DNA from: a virus
Strand: one strand, 5' to 3'
IMG/VR virus record: IMGVR_UViG_3300043602_000160
Location: 1 to 41,834 of that record
Length of the DNA stretch: 41,834 nucleotides
Positions 13,418-21,374 of the stretch are shown piece by piece; the first letter of the stretch is position 1; the number at the start of each line of letters is the position of its first letter. Both the position numbers and the translations under genes were made by a program. The notes beneath the pieces were generated by a model. That model saw nothing but the letters and a program-made list of their open reading frames with translations, was not told the DNA's origin and did no database searches.

Positions 13418-13812
13418 TTTCGAAATCTGTAATTGTGTTCTGGTCAGTCGCGTGCTTGACGCTCACTATGCATTTGGTGAGCAAGGATGGCCAAGGCACA
13501 CTCATTTATATTCTTGCAATGGGGCTGACTTGGGCGATCGTGGTCGTGCCAGCAGCATTGATCGGTCAGCTTTTCAAAGCGCGAAAAGTCTATAGTCCCA
13601 AAATGCGAATGATCCGTGGCGGTATCCTCACTGCCGTCGGCTTGTTTGCATTTGTGCTCGCGGTTGGTTCTCAGCGTCCGACAGCGCCAGCCGCATCCCA
13701 GCAACACACGCGGTCAGATTATTTTTGGAGCGATAAGGCGGGCGGTCCCGGCGTTTTCGAACGCGAAGCACAACCGACGGGGCGCGGGTTCCGGCCGTGG
13801 GTTGAGCGATGA
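13414..13812 (+). CDS. Membrane protein of the accessory cassette
   Basis: This 132-residue protein has three likely membrane segments: about residues 5-20, 29-53 and 69-86 (GGILTAVGLFAFVLAVGS). A soluble, Trp-containing C-terminal tail follows (SDYFWSDKAGGPGVF, GRGFRPW). The ATG overlaps the preceding stop as ATGA, so it belongs to the same plus-strand cassette. It converges on the end of the late operon. No family is recognised; a holin or an exclusion protein are both possible but unsupported. Confidence 0.6.
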   Translation: MISKSVIVFWSVACLTLTMHLVSKDGQGTLIYILAMGLTWAIVVVPAALIGQLFKARKVYSPKMRMIRGGILTAVGLFAFVLAVGSQRPTAPAASQQHTRSDYFWSDKAGGPGVFEREAQPTGRGFRPWVER

Positions 13813-13913
13813 AAACCACCCTCACCGACCGCGCCGGCACCAAAAAGCCCCGGCGGGAGGTGCGCCGAGGCTTGTTGGTCCTGGAAAGCGCCTTACGAGC
13901 GGCGGCAGTCTAG
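13809..13913 (+). CDS. Doubtful 34-residue basic ORF
   Basis: A frame overlapping the previous stop as ATGA reads MKTTLTDRAGTKKPRREVRRG and ends after 34 residues. Most of its DNA is the terminator hairpin of the opposite strand (13842-13873), so the frame may be open by chance. The overlap pattern is the only support for a real gene. Confidence 0.25.
   Translation: MKTTLTDRAGTKKPRREVRRGLLVLESALRAAAV
13842..13873 (-). terminator. Rho-independent terminator of the late operon
   Basis: On the minus strand AAGCCTCGGC (13873-13864) pairs with GCCGGGGCTT (13854-13845) at nine of ten positions, with a 9-base loop, and is followed by a run of five T (13846-13842). It stands about 40 bases past the stop of the last late gene. 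On the plus strand the same hairpin lacks a T-run, so it is mainly directed against late transcription. Confidence 0.8.
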
Positions 13914-14201
13914 TCAGTTTTCCCGCATGATGTTAGGCGTCGGCGGCATGACCGCGCCGACCGCCGGGTAGTTGCTCTGACCGTGCCCGATGATGCGCAC
14001 CGACGGGATGCCGAGCAGCAGCGCCACGATCATGTAGAGCGCGATCAACGCCACCACCGCGATGTAGCCCTTCTGCACATTGCCGGGGACAGCTATTCCC
14101 ATCCATCCACAAAACCAAAGAATGATGGCCCCCACCAGCAGGAGGATGGCGACCACGATCGCGATGTTGATGATACCGAGCAGTATTCCACCGAGACTCA
14201 T
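13914..14201 (-). CDS. Small membrane protein at late operon end
   Basis: This 95-residue protein has two clear membrane segments: about residues 8-32 (INIAIVVAILLLVGAIILWF) and 45-66 (IAVVALIALYMIVALLLGI). A polar C-terminus follows. AGGAGG lies 7 bases before the ATG at 14201, a strong ribosome site. As the last gene of the late operon, downstream of the endolysin, it may take part in lysis or in host membrane change. No family is recognised. Confidence 0.65.
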   Translation of the reverse strand: MSLGGILLGIINIAIVVAILLLVGAIILWFCGWMGIAVPGNVQKGYIAVVALIALYMIVALLLGIPSVRIIGHGQSNYPAVGAVMPPTPNIMREN

Positions 14202-14212
14202 GGGTTTTCCTC

Positions 14213-14305
14213 CTATCGCACAAGTGCCAGCACGATCACCACGATGGCGATGATCAGCGCGATCCACGCCACGTTATGGGCGAACTGCCGCCAGGCCTGC
14301 CGCAT
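14213..14305 (-). CDS. Tiny membrane peptide, 30 residues
   Basis: MRQAWRQFAHNVAWIALIIA begins a 30-residue peptide with one membrane helix (residues about 12-29) and basic ends. The ATG overlaps the stop of the Ig-like gene as ATGA. The size suggests either a regulatory membrane peptide or a second small lysis protein. Only the clean overlap and the hydrophobic pattern support it. Confidence 0.5.
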   Translation of the reverse strand: MRQAWRQFAHNVAWIALIIAIVVIVLALVR

Positions 14306-14760
14306 CAAGCTATCGGCTGCGGCTCGCCGACCGGCGTGATGGTGCCGGCGATCGCCTCGCCCGCGACGATGTCGACGTCCATGGTGGTGATGATCTCGCG
14401 CACGCCGCTGCCGAGGTCGGCATCCGCCGTAGCGGTGATCTGCACCTGCCCGATCGGTCCAACCGGCGTCACCGTGGCCTGCGTGGAATCGCCGGCATTG
14501 GACTCGACGGTCGCGATGCTGGCGTCCGACGTGTCCCAGGAGACATCGCCGTCCACCTGCGCGGGATTGCCCTTGCTGTCGACATACGCGACCTGCACTG
14601 CGATCATTTTGTCGTTCGGAAGTTTGTAAGCCATGCCATCTCCCCATGCGGTGAGAGTTAGCCCGTCATAGCGGATGGTGATCCTCGCGCCGGGACGGGA
14701 AGCCGGCTCGTCGATCAGAAATTTGAGCGTGCCGCCAAGCTGGAATTGCAGTGTGTTCAC
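14305..14760 (-). CDS. Protein with bacterial Ig-like (BIG2) domain
   Basis: This 151-residue protein starts at GTG, overlapping the endolysin stop as GTGA. The C-terminal two thirds has the BIG2 pattern: VQVAYVDSKGNPAQV, then VSWDTSDASIATVES, then VTPVGPIGQVQITATAD. Such domains are common on virion surfaces and bind cell-surface sugars or stabilise fibres. The N-terminal part (LQFQLGGTLKFLIDEPASRPG) is beta-rich. Its place after the endolysin is odd for a virion protein; it may decorate the particle or help in lysis. Confidence 0.7.
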   Translation of the reverse strand: MNTLQFQLGGTLKFLIDEPASRPGARITIRYDGLTLTAWGDGMAYKLPNDKMIAVQVAYVDSKGNPAQVDGDVSWDTSDASIATVESNAGDSTQATVTPVGPIGQVQITATADADLGSGVREIITTMDVDIVAGEAIAGTITPVGEPQPIA

Positions 14761-16325
14761 GGCGCATTGCCCGTGATGACCACCCGCGCACTGCCGGGCG
14801 GGTCGATCGCGATGGTGATGGTCGCTATCACCGGCTCTGGTCCGGGCTCTGGCGGTGGTATCGGCTCCACTCCACTCTCGACCAGCAACTGCACCGCCTG
14901 CAGCAACTGATCGGCCTCGTTCTTGAGCTCGACCTCTTTGCGATTGATCGGACCCCAATGCTGCCGCAAATTACGCAACCCGATCCCGGTGACCAGCGCA
15001 TGAAATGCCGGAGCATACTTGCTGAGAAACTGATATTGCGCTCCCGCGCCGCTGCCGAAATTCCCCAGGTCCGACGACTTGAGCGTGACGCCCTTGGCGA
15101 ATTCAGGCCTGAAGCCGCACGGGTTGGCCCAGTACTCCGTCAGCAACGGCGAGATCGTGCCATCGCAGGAACGGATGTTCCAACTGGTTTGGTACATGCC
15201 GGCTTCGGCGGTGTCGGCGCTCACGTTGCTGGCGCTTTGATCCCGGCCTTCGGGGTAACGTCCCGACGATTCCCGCAGCCCGAGCCCCAGCATCAACGCA
15301 AACAGATGACGCAAGGTGTTCTCGCCGTCCTGGCTGTTGTCCATGCCAAGCGCACGGAACTCGGCGGCATAGAAAGCCAGCGCGTCCTTGTCAGAATTGC
15401 CGCTGTCCTTCTTGGCCATCGCCCAGGCGGCGTCGTCTTCGGCGTTAAGCCGGTCGAGCGCCAGGGCAAAGCACAACGCAACGCCCGCGGTGTAGCCCAG
15501 CGGAGCCTTGCCGCGATCCCTCCAACTGTAGGACGCGATTGCTGACCCTTCCGCCGTCTCGACAATGGCGTCGATCAACTCATCCGGTAAGCCGTCGCTG
15601 CCGGCAGCGACCCTGGCGGTCAGCTCGTCGATCTTGGCCCAGGTGGTCGGCCCCACCACGCCGTCGGCGGCAATGCTGCACGCCGCCTGATAGCCCTTGA
15701 CCGCTGCCTCGGTGATCGCACCGAAGTCGCCGTCCGCCGGATAAACGCCAAGCGCGATCTGCAACTCAACGACATCCGGTCCCGTGCTCCCGTTCTGCAG
15801 GTCACGTCGCGGCTGCTCCGGCATCGGCGCATCTTTTGGCCAGAAGTAACCGATTACGCTCGACTTCGGATAGACCGATACGTTGACGGAGTTGCTCTGA
15901 TTGCCGCCCCGGCAATTGATGTTCGCGCCGGCGTCGCTCTCGTACAACGTGACATGGCCGCCGCCACTGCGGGTCATCACCACAATTGCGCCGGGAACCG
16001 GGGTTGCAAGCTCGATGTAGTTGGGATCGTTGGCCCACGATTGTGCCCAGCCGAACTTGTCCGTATCGGTCGCACCGAACGGCGGGATGAAGCCCGCCTC
16101 GGACAAGCAGTACCCTGCCGCCACGCCACACCACGCGGTCTCGTCGCTGTCCCAGGCTGGTTGATCGCAATAAGGTTTCATGCCTGGAACGGCATCGCCC
16201 CAGATGCGCGCAATCTCGGTGGTCATCCCGGTGATGACCGGATTGGCTTCGGCGCCGGAGACCTCCTTGGTCCCCGTCAACGTCCGCATGACCGACAGCC
16301 AGGGAGGAACGTCACCCGCCATCAT
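14757..16325 (-). CDS. Modular endolysin
   Basis: This 522-residue protein has three parts. The N-terminal amidase/endopeptidase of the CHAP or NlpC/P60 type has the catalytic Cys in TAWCGVAAGYC (Cys66) and a His in GGHVTLYE (His124). A peptidoglycan-binding domain follows (about residues 179-232, TGPDVVELQIALGVYPADG, then GVVGPTTW). A lysozyme-like domain comes next, with Glu352 in GLRESSGRYPEG. A Pro-rich linker and a short beta tail end it. It would cut both sugar and peptide bonds in the wall. I chose the tandem ATG at 16325 because GGAG lies just upstream. It follows the holin and spanin-like genes. Confidence 0.78.
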   Translation of the reverse strand: MMAGDVPPWLSVMRTLTGTKEVSGAEANPVITGMTTEIARIWGDAVPGMKPYCDQPAWDSDETAWCGVAAGYCLSEAGFIPPFGATDTDKFGWAQSWANDPNYIELATPVPGAIVVMTRSGGGHVTLYESDAGANINCRGGNQSNSVNVSVYPKSSVIGYFWPKDAPMPEQPRRDLQNGSTGPDVVELQIALGVYPADGDFGAITEAAVKGYQAACSIAADGVVGPTTWAKIDELTARVAAGSDGLPDELIDAIVETAEGSAIASYSWRDRGKAPLGYTAGVALCFALALDRLNAEDDAAWAMAKKDSGNSDKDALAFYAAEFRALGMDNSQDGENTLRHLFALMLGLGLRESSGRYPEGRDQSASNVSADTAEAGMYQTSWNIRSCDGTISPLLTEYWANPCGFRPEFAKGVTLKSSDLGNFGSGAGAQYQFLSKYAPAFHALVTGIGLRNLRQHWGPINRKEVELKNEADQLLQAVQLLVESGVEPIPPPEPGPEPVIATITIAIDPPGSARVVITGNAP

Positions 16326-16339
16326 CGTCTCCTGAATAT

Positions 16340-16681
16340 TCAGCCCGGACAATCCGGCGGGCTCCAGGACGACACCGACCTGCTCGCTCTGAGATAGGCG
16401 GCGATACCGTTGGTCACTCCGGTGCGAGCACGCTCGGGCTGGCCGCGCTCGTCCCGCATCCAGACTTCGAACATGTGAACGATGTGCTGCTTGAGGGCCG
16501 TGTCCAAGGCATCGACCATGATCGTGCGAACCGTCTCGCGTGTTGTGGGATCAGAACAAATCACCGGCGTTGATTCGGCGCTCGCCACCTCGAACCCAAC
16601 ATTCGGCAACTGATGGGCCGGGCAGCACGTCCCCAGCAGCAGCAACGCGAGCGCGCCCGCTACTCCCGCGGCACGACACAC
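16340..16681 (-). CDS. Small lipoprotein, spanin-like candidate
   Basis: This 113-residue protein starts at GTG (VCRAAGVAGALALLLLGTCC) and overlaps the preceding gene by 22 bases. Its signal ends in LLLGTC, a lipobox that would leave a lipid-modified Cys at the outer membrane. The mature part has four more Cys or Pro-rich sites near its N-terminus and a helical middle (VDALDTALKQHIVHMFEVW). The position before the endolysin and the overlap with a small membrane protein recall outer-membrane spanins. That role is inferred; the length is larger than classic Rz1. Confidence 0.5.
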   Translation of the reverse strand: MCRAAGVAGALALLLLGTCCPAHQLPNVGFEVASAESTPVICSDPTTRETVRTIMVDALDTALKQHIVHMFEVWMRDERGQPERARTGVTNGIAAYLRASRSVSSWSPPDCPG

Positions 16682-16893
16682 CTGGTCAGAATGTCGGTCA
16701 CGTGTTTCTGATATTCGTTCTGCTGCGTGATCAACGTGGTGCGAAACTCGGCGGCCGCATGCAGCGCATAGAACATCCATGTCAATAGCCCGATCAGCAC
16801 AACGGTCAACGACAGCGTGGCCGGGCTCTCCTTCAGCCCATCGATGAGACTGTTCGCGGCCTTGCCGGCTTCTTCGGTGATGCCTGGGTTCAT
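16660..16893 (-). CDS. Small inner-membrane protein of the lysis module
   Basis: This 77-residue protein has a single membrane segment (about residues 25-47, TLSLTVVLIGLLTWMFYALH) between a short cytoplasmic N-terminus and a polar C-terminus (EFRTTLITQQNEYQKHVTDI). A start at ATG is clear. Its 3' end overlaps the lipoprotein gene. It could be the inner-membrane partner in a spanin-like pair or an extra holin-like protein. It lies just downstream of the coiled-coil membrane gene. Confidence 0.6.
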   Translation of the reverse strand: MNPGITEEAGKAANSLIDGLKESPATLSLTVVLIGLLTWMFYALHAAAEFRTTLITQQNEYQKHVTDILTRCVVPRE

Positions 16894-16898
16894 GTTGG

Positions 16899-17315
16899 TT
16901 ACTTCGAATCCTCGTCCAACTCTTTTTGGAGTTTGAGTAACGGAGACTTCAGCTTCTCGGGCAGATTATTGATATCGACCGGCGTGCTGAGATCGGACTG
17001 CAGCTTGTAGACCGCCTTCGTCTGCTGGTTCATTTCGACAACCTGCTCCCGCAAGACCGTGACCCGCTCGTCGATCACCGGCAACTTCGTGAGCATTTCA
17101 CCAACGCGCTCCAGGCTGCGCTCCAGATTGGTGATGCGCGCTAACGTGGAATGCACCTGGCGCCCGCCCACGGCATCGAGCGTTTCCACATGCGCCGCCA
17201 GCTCTTTCACTTTTTGATCAATGTGCGCGCCCCACATCAACGCAAGCACGACCTGCCCGAGCAAGAATAGCGTGAACGCTACCGCATTCTTGTTTTCGTA
17301 GATCGTGTCGAACAT
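16899..17315 (-). CDS. Membrane-anchored coiled-coil protein of lysis module
   Basis: This 138-residue protein has an N-terminal membrane segment (AVAFTLFLLGQVVLALMWG, about residues 11-29) followed by a long helical part (VKELAAHVETLDAV, ITNLERSLERVGEML, VTVLREQVVEM). This layout, one anchor and a periplasmic coiled coil, is that of inner-membrane spanins (Rz-like) and of some small tail-assembly proteins. The start overlaps the holin stop as TAATG. The spanin idea is supported by its neighbours, holin and endolysin. Confidence 0.6.
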   Translation of the reverse strand: MFDTIYENKNAVAFTLFLLGQVVLALMWGAHIDQKVKELAAHVETLDAVGGRQVHSTLARITNLERSLERVGEMLTKLPVIDERVTVLREQVVEMNQQTKAVYKLQSDLSTPVDINNLPEKLKSPLLKLQKELDEDSK

Positions 17316-17608
17316 TATCGCTCAGTGACCTTCTCGTGGTCCTTTAGCGCCCCCTCGGCGATCTCTGCCGTCGCCACTACTTTCTTGACCTCGGGCATGT
17401 CCGCCACCTTGGCGATCTGCGCGGTCTTGGAGTTCGCCACGAATGACCAAACCATTGCACCGAGCAGGATGATCCCGACCAGCACATTGATCATCATGTC
17501 CGTCAGCGGTCCGCTCATATCAGCGGCTACCAGACCCTTTGCGCTGAACCAAGCGACGACGCTCGGCACGAAGATGCGCAGCACTCCGGTGAGCTGTTCC
17601 TTGTCCAT
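17315..17608 (-). CDS. Holin
   Basis: This 97-residue protein has two membrane helices (about residues 10-30 and 38-58) and a charged C-terminal tail (VKKVVATAEIAEGALKDHEK). The sequence LVAADMSGPLTDMMINVLVG and the tail ADMPEVKKVV resemble small holins of the Pam3-gp28 type. It would form the inner-membrane lesion that releases the endolysin. It sits upstream of the spanin-like and endolysin genes. Confidence 0.7.
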   Translation of the reverse strand: MDKEQLTGVLRIFVPSVVAWFSAKGLVAADMSGPLTDMMINVLVGIILLGAMVWSFVANSKTAQIAKVADMPEVKKVVATAEIAEGALKDHEKVTER

Positions 17609-18192
17609 TACAGGCTGGTCGAATAATTCACGTTGAGCGTGTCACCGTTCACCACGGCCTTGTCGCCGGTCGAGAACGTCCCAGCCGACCACAGCGTGCC
17701 GGCGGTGTTATCCTTGGTGTTGACCGCACCGCTGCCGTAGCAGAGGAACGCGCCCTTGACGGTGCCGGTGCCGGTGATGGCAAACGACAGCGCCGCCGAC
17801 AGTGCCTTCGCTCCCGATGCGGCCGCCGACCAGACCGCGGTCTTGCGGTTGCCGGTGTAGGTCGGCGCATTGGTGCCACCGGCCTCGAGCCAGCCCGCAT
17901 GCGAGGCCATGGTGTCGCCCGCCGCCACCGCCGAATAGGAGGTTGACGAGATCAGCCCCATGTACGGGCCGGTCACGGTATAGGCCGAGCCGGCGAGGAA
18001 GGTATCAAGCGCCAGGTTCTTGCCGACGGTGGCGACCACGTTCTCGATGGTGTCGCGCCATTTGAGTTTGCCGTCGGCGCCGATACATTCGATCTCATAG
18101 CGGCCATGCGCGTCGGCCTGTTCTCCCAGACCGGAGCCTCGGATCACGGATGCGTCATTGCAATCGCGCGCGGCTGCGCGTTCCTCAGTCAT
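17608..18192 (-). CDS. Structural protein upstream of holin
   Basis: This 194-residue protein contains ECIGADGKLKWRDTIENVV, then VGKNLALDTFLAGS and YMGLIS, a motif set I associate with virion proteins of several tailed phages. The second half is Ala/Gly/Thr-rich and probably beta (GTVKGAFLCYGSG, TLWSAGTF). It starts at ATG with AGGAGA about 8 bases upstream. It lies between the LamG-domain protein and the holin. Its precise role in the particle is unknown. Confidence 0.6.
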   Translation of the reverse strand: MTEERAAARDCNDASVIRGSGLGEQADAHGRYEIECIGADGKLKWRDTIENVVATVGKNLALDTFLAGSAYTVTGPYMGLISSTSYSAVAAGDTMASHAGWLEAGGTNAPTYTGNRKTAVWSAAASGAKALSAALSFAITGTGTVKGAFLCYGSGAVNTKDNTAGTLWSAGTFSTGDKAVVNGDTLNVNYSTSL

Positions 18193-18208
18193 TTAAGTTC
18201 TCCTAGAA

Positions 18209-19150
18209 TTAGCGTGGAAACGCCGAAGTCGGCACGGTAAAGCCGGCATCACTGGCATAGCGCGCGACATTGCTGATGCGCAGCTCGTCGATGAACCCAG
18301 TCATGTTGAAGCCGCCGAAGCCGCCGGGGCTCAAGCTGCCGATCATCAACACGGCCGACGACCCCGTCAGATTGGCATTCCAGCCTGTGGTCTTGGCCAC
18401 CATGGCGCCGTCGACATATTGACGCGTGGTCAGCGAAGCCTCGCGATCAATGGCGATGTGGTACCACTGATTGAGCGTTGGCGTCCAAGTGTACAGAACA
18501 GCATCCGTTCCGAGGCCTGGGCGGATATAGATTCTCCCACTCTCAAACCACCACGCCCAGCCGCCACTCCACTGTGCGACCAGCAGGGCGTTCGTGGGCG
18601 CGGCCGTGAAACGGAAGAACCCTTCCAGTGTGAACGGCCCGAGGCCGAAATCCCAGTCCGCGCTGTCGGGGAACGTGATGCAGGAGTTATTGGCGCCGCT
18701 TACCGTCAGCGACGAGGCACCGAACTTGAACTGCGCCGTACTGATCTGCGCGCCGGCATTTGCGGTTGCGGTGCCGTGGGCGGCCGAACTCTCGTCGGTC
18801 ATTCCAGGCGCGCCGGTCGCACCGTTGCTGCCCTCGAAACCCAGCAGCAGCTTGACGCTGGTGTCGAGCACCGCGCCGTCTAGCGTATCGGCAGCGGTTG
18901 CCGCTTCAGCGATGGTCCCGGTGTAGAGTCCGACGAAGTCGCCATCAACGACATCAGCGGCGCTTGCCGCCTCGAGCATGATCAGCCCGACATAGGCGTC
19001 GACCATCTCTGCAACCGAGGCCGGGTCGTCGACCAGCGTGGCGAACACGACCTGGCCGCTCGCAGTTGCATCCGCCGCCTCGACGGCCTCGGCGAGCGCG
19101 ACCGCGATTGTCCGTCTCGGCGCGCGCAGGCTGACGTTACAGACGAGCAT
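18209..19150 (-). CDS. LamG-domain virion protein
   Basis: This 313-residue protein has a concanavalin-like LamG domain from about residue 100 on: LLLGFEGSNGATG, FKFGASSLTVSG, WDFGLGPFTLEGFF, NQWYHIAIDREA, GFIDELRISNVARY. These are strong LamG landmarks and suggest sugar or surface binding. The first 90 residues contain several imperfect units of the form EAxxAADxxDG (for example EAASAADVVDG, EAATAADTLDG). The protein probably belongs to the tail tip or a fibre. It follows a second lectin-like protein. Confidence 0.8.
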   Translation of the reverse strand: MLVCNVSLRAPRRTIAVALAEAVEAADATASGQVVFATLVDDPASVAEMVDAYVGLIMLEAASAADVVDGDFVGLYTGTIAEAATAADTLDGAVLDTSVKLLLGFEGSNGATGAPGMTDESSAAHGTATANAGAQISTAQFKFGASSLTVSGANNSCITFPDSADWDFGLGPFTLEGFFRFTAAPTNALLVAQWSGGWAWWFESGRIYIRPGLGTDAVLYTWTPTLNQWYHIAIDREASLTTRQYVDGAMVAKTTGWNANLTGSSAVLMIGSLSPGGFGGFNMTGFIDELRISNVARYASDAGFTVPTSAFPR

Positions 19151-19153
19151 TGT

Positions 19154-20425
19154 TCAGGCCGTGGGCGTTTCTGTGAGCGCCGGCTCGGGCTTGTACTTCT
19201 CGATCTTTGCCGTCGGCACGAATTGGCCCGCTGGATGTTCGATCACGTCACCATCTGGGTTGGTCGTGATGCCAAGCGATCCCGTATTGAGTCCCTTCTG
19301 CCAGTTACCATTGCCGTGCAGCATGAGTTCGGGCTTCTTCCCCAGCAACTTTTCCGCCGGCCCTCTGGGATCAGCCTCGGTTCCTTTCGGTTGGACGGGC
19401 TTACCCTTGGCGTCGACGAAGGCGCGCCGGTTGCTCTCGATGCTGGTGTCCAGTGTGACGCCGGTCCACATCTGGAACTCGGCCATCTCGCAATGGTAGA
19501 TGGTCTCGACGTATTCAACGGCGGCCGGGATGCCCACATGGCCCTTGTTGAGCGGAACCGAACCCGACCACTGATAGGATGGCGGCGGAATGTTGCCATG
19601 CAGGTTAGGCGGCGGCGGGGCGGGATTGTAGCTGCCGATCGCGCCGTATCCCGCTTCGCTGATGATGCCGTTGTCGTCTTTCTCGACCCAGTATGCTCCC
19701 ATGTCGTCCTTGCCACTGCGATGCACATCGTCGACCGCATACCAGATTTTGGCATAAGCCGAGGTCGTGTCGCCAACAGGCTGGGTGCCCTTATAATTGG
19801 GAAGCGCCGCGACCGCGCAACCCGCAGTGAAATCGTATGACAACAGCATGTGATGCCACTTGTCGGGAGCGAGGGTGAACTGCGCATCGATCGAGAACTT
19901 TGCAGGCGGGCCGATGCGAACATATGAAATGTCGCTGACATAAGTGTCGGACTTGTAGGTTCCGCTGACAGGATCGATCGACCAGACCACCTTATCGGTC
20001 TTGGTCACATAGCCCCGGGCCTGTTCCGCGGTTTCCATCTTGAACACGATCCTGATCCGGGCCTCGCCCCTTCCTTGCCAAACGCCGTTCACCAAGACGC
20101 CCTGGACAGAGACTCCGATGTGAGACGGTTCGGCTGGCATCCTGGTGACAAATTCTGGCCATGGCACGAACGCGATGAATGGGGGTGGAACGGCGACGTT
20201 GACGCTTTTCGTGCCCCAGACATCATCACTGACTACACGACCGAACGTTATGAACGGGATCGTCCATTGCAAAATCTTGGGCTCCTCGGGATGCACCTTG
20301 AACGTATAGGCTTCTCCGTACGCCTTCGCCGCGTCCAGCGCGTCTTGTGAAAACCTAAACCAGAATGAGATGACTCCCTTGGCATTGTCGACCATGGGAT
20401 TTGCGGCGAGTTGCAGGTAGCTCAT
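19154..20425 (-). CDS. Lectin-fold tail protein
   Basis: This 423-residue protein begins MSYLQLAANPMVDNAKGVIS and has FWFRFSQDA and, later, APDKWHHMLLSYDF. These are typical strands of LamG or concanavalin folds in phage tail proteins. The middle contains a Pro-rich turn (NPAPPPPNLHGNIPPP). The C-terminal part is charged with Pro and Thr. It probably forms part of the tail tip or receptor-binding apparatus, together with the LamG protein just downstream. It overlaps the 49-residue gene as ATGA. Confidence 0.65.
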   Translation of the reverse strand: MSYLQLAANPMVDNAKGVISFWFRFSQDALDAAKAYGEAYTFKVHPEEPKILQWTIPFITFGRVVSDDVWGTKSVNVAVPPPFIAFVPWPEFVTRMPAEPSHIGVSVQGVLVNGVWQGRGEARIRIVFKMETAEQARGYVTKTDKVVWSIDPVSGTYKSDTYVSDISYVRIGPPAKFSIDAQFTLAPDKWHHMLLSYDFTAGCAVAALPNYKGTQPVGDTTSAYAKIWYAVDDVHRSGKDDMGAYWVEKDDNGIISEAGYGAIGSYNPAPPPPNLHGNIPPPSYQWSGSVPLNKGHVGIPAAVEYVETIYHCEMAEFQMWTGVTLDTSIESNRRAFVDAKGKPVQPKGTEADPRGPAEKLLGKKPELMLHGNGNWQKGLNTGSLGITTNPDGDVIEHPAGQFVPTAKIEKYKPEPALTETPTA

Positions 20426-20571
20426 TCGTCCTCGTTCTCCCGAGGCTTCCCCGACCCCGGAGCATCCTCGGCCTTCTTGCCAAACTCGACCGCCAGGCCG
20501 CCGCCCCAGTGGACATTGACGATCCGCTGCAGGAAATCGAGCGCAAGCCCCGGCGGCCCGAAGTCTGCCAT
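20422..20571 (-). CDS. Small tail-module protein, 49 residues
   Basis: This frame reads MADFGPPGLALDFLQRIVNV followed by HWGGGLAVEFGKKAED and an acidic tail. It is flanked by ATGA overlaps at both ends, with the genes at 20571-21374 and 19154-20425. The amphipathic N-terminus and position within the tail tip genes suggest a small accessory or assembly protein. The perfect coupling supports translation. Confidence 0.65.
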   Translation of the reverse strand: MADFGPPGLALDFLQRIVNVHWGGGLAVEFGKKAEDAPGSGKPRENEDE

Positions 20572-21374
20572 CAGATATCCGTCCGGATGAACGGCAGCGT
20601 CACCGACAGGCCACTCGGTTCGGCGTTGTCGGACTGCGTCACCCGCAGCGCATAGCGGTCGCCCTCGGCGAAGTCGGTGGCGGCCGGAATGCTAAAAGCG
20701 CCCACCTGTCCACCGTCGCTATCAATGCCACCGCCGGCCGCAAACGTGATGGTGCCGATCTCAGTCCCATTCTTTTCGATCGACAGGATGACATCGGTGG
20801 CACCAGTGGAATCGTTGCCGACATCAAGATAGGCATAGGCGTGGTCATCGCCGGCCCCGAGTTGCATGGGCCGGTTGTTGATGCCCAGGAACAGCAGCTC
20901 ATCGGCCTCGCGCTGGATGCTGCCGGGTACGAAGATCGCAGCGTCATAATTCAAATACTGCAGCGGCATCCACAGTTGATAGAGCGGGTTTAGATCAGTG
21001 CTCTCGTCCGTGGCGTTTGGATCAAAGGGCGCCGGCCACGGTGGAGTCGTATGAGTTTCCAGAACCTGCCAGAAGCCATTGGCCGCCGTGAACAGATGGC
21101 CAGGGCCATAAGGAGTGTCATTCGTCCACACGCCGACATACTGGAAAGTTGCGACCGGCAGCGGAATGACTTGCGACGTTCCATCGGTGAAATGGAACGT
21201 CATGCTGTTGGGTGTATAGGTGACGGTGTCGATGCGCTTGCCCTCGGCCAGGTCGGCGTTGAGGGTTACAATGCGCTGGTCAACATCGTAAAAGTTGCCA
21301 TCGACCTGCGCCGCGCTGTTCGGCGTGCCGGTGCCAGCTCCCCATGCGCCAGTCGTGACATAGACAATCGTCAT
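20571..21374 (-). CDS. Tail tip/fibre-associated protein
   Basis: This 267-residue protein begins with TTGAWGAGTGTPNSAAQVDG, a motif often found in proteins attached to phage tail fibres. Its middle contains VGVWTNDTPYGPGHLFTAANG, as in carbohydrate-binding tail modules, and the C-terminal part is beta-rich (DDHAYAYLDVGND, IGTITFAAGGG). It is coupled to the 49-residue gene and to the preceding gene by overlaps. A role in binding the host surface is plausible. Confidence 0.6.
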   Translation of the reverse strand: MTIVYVTTGAWGAGTGTPNSAAQVDGNFYDVDQRIVTLNADLAEGKRIDTVTYTPNSMTFHFTDGTSQVIPLPVATFQYVGVWTNDTPYGPGHLFTAANGFWQVLETHTTPPWPAPFDPNATDESTDLNPLYQLWMPLQYLNYDAAIFVPGSIQREADELLFLGINNRPMQLGAGDDHAYAYLDVGNDSTGATDVILSIEKNGTEIGTITFAAGGGIDSDGGQVGAFSIPAATDFAEGDRYALRVTQSDNAEPSGLSVTLPFIRTDI

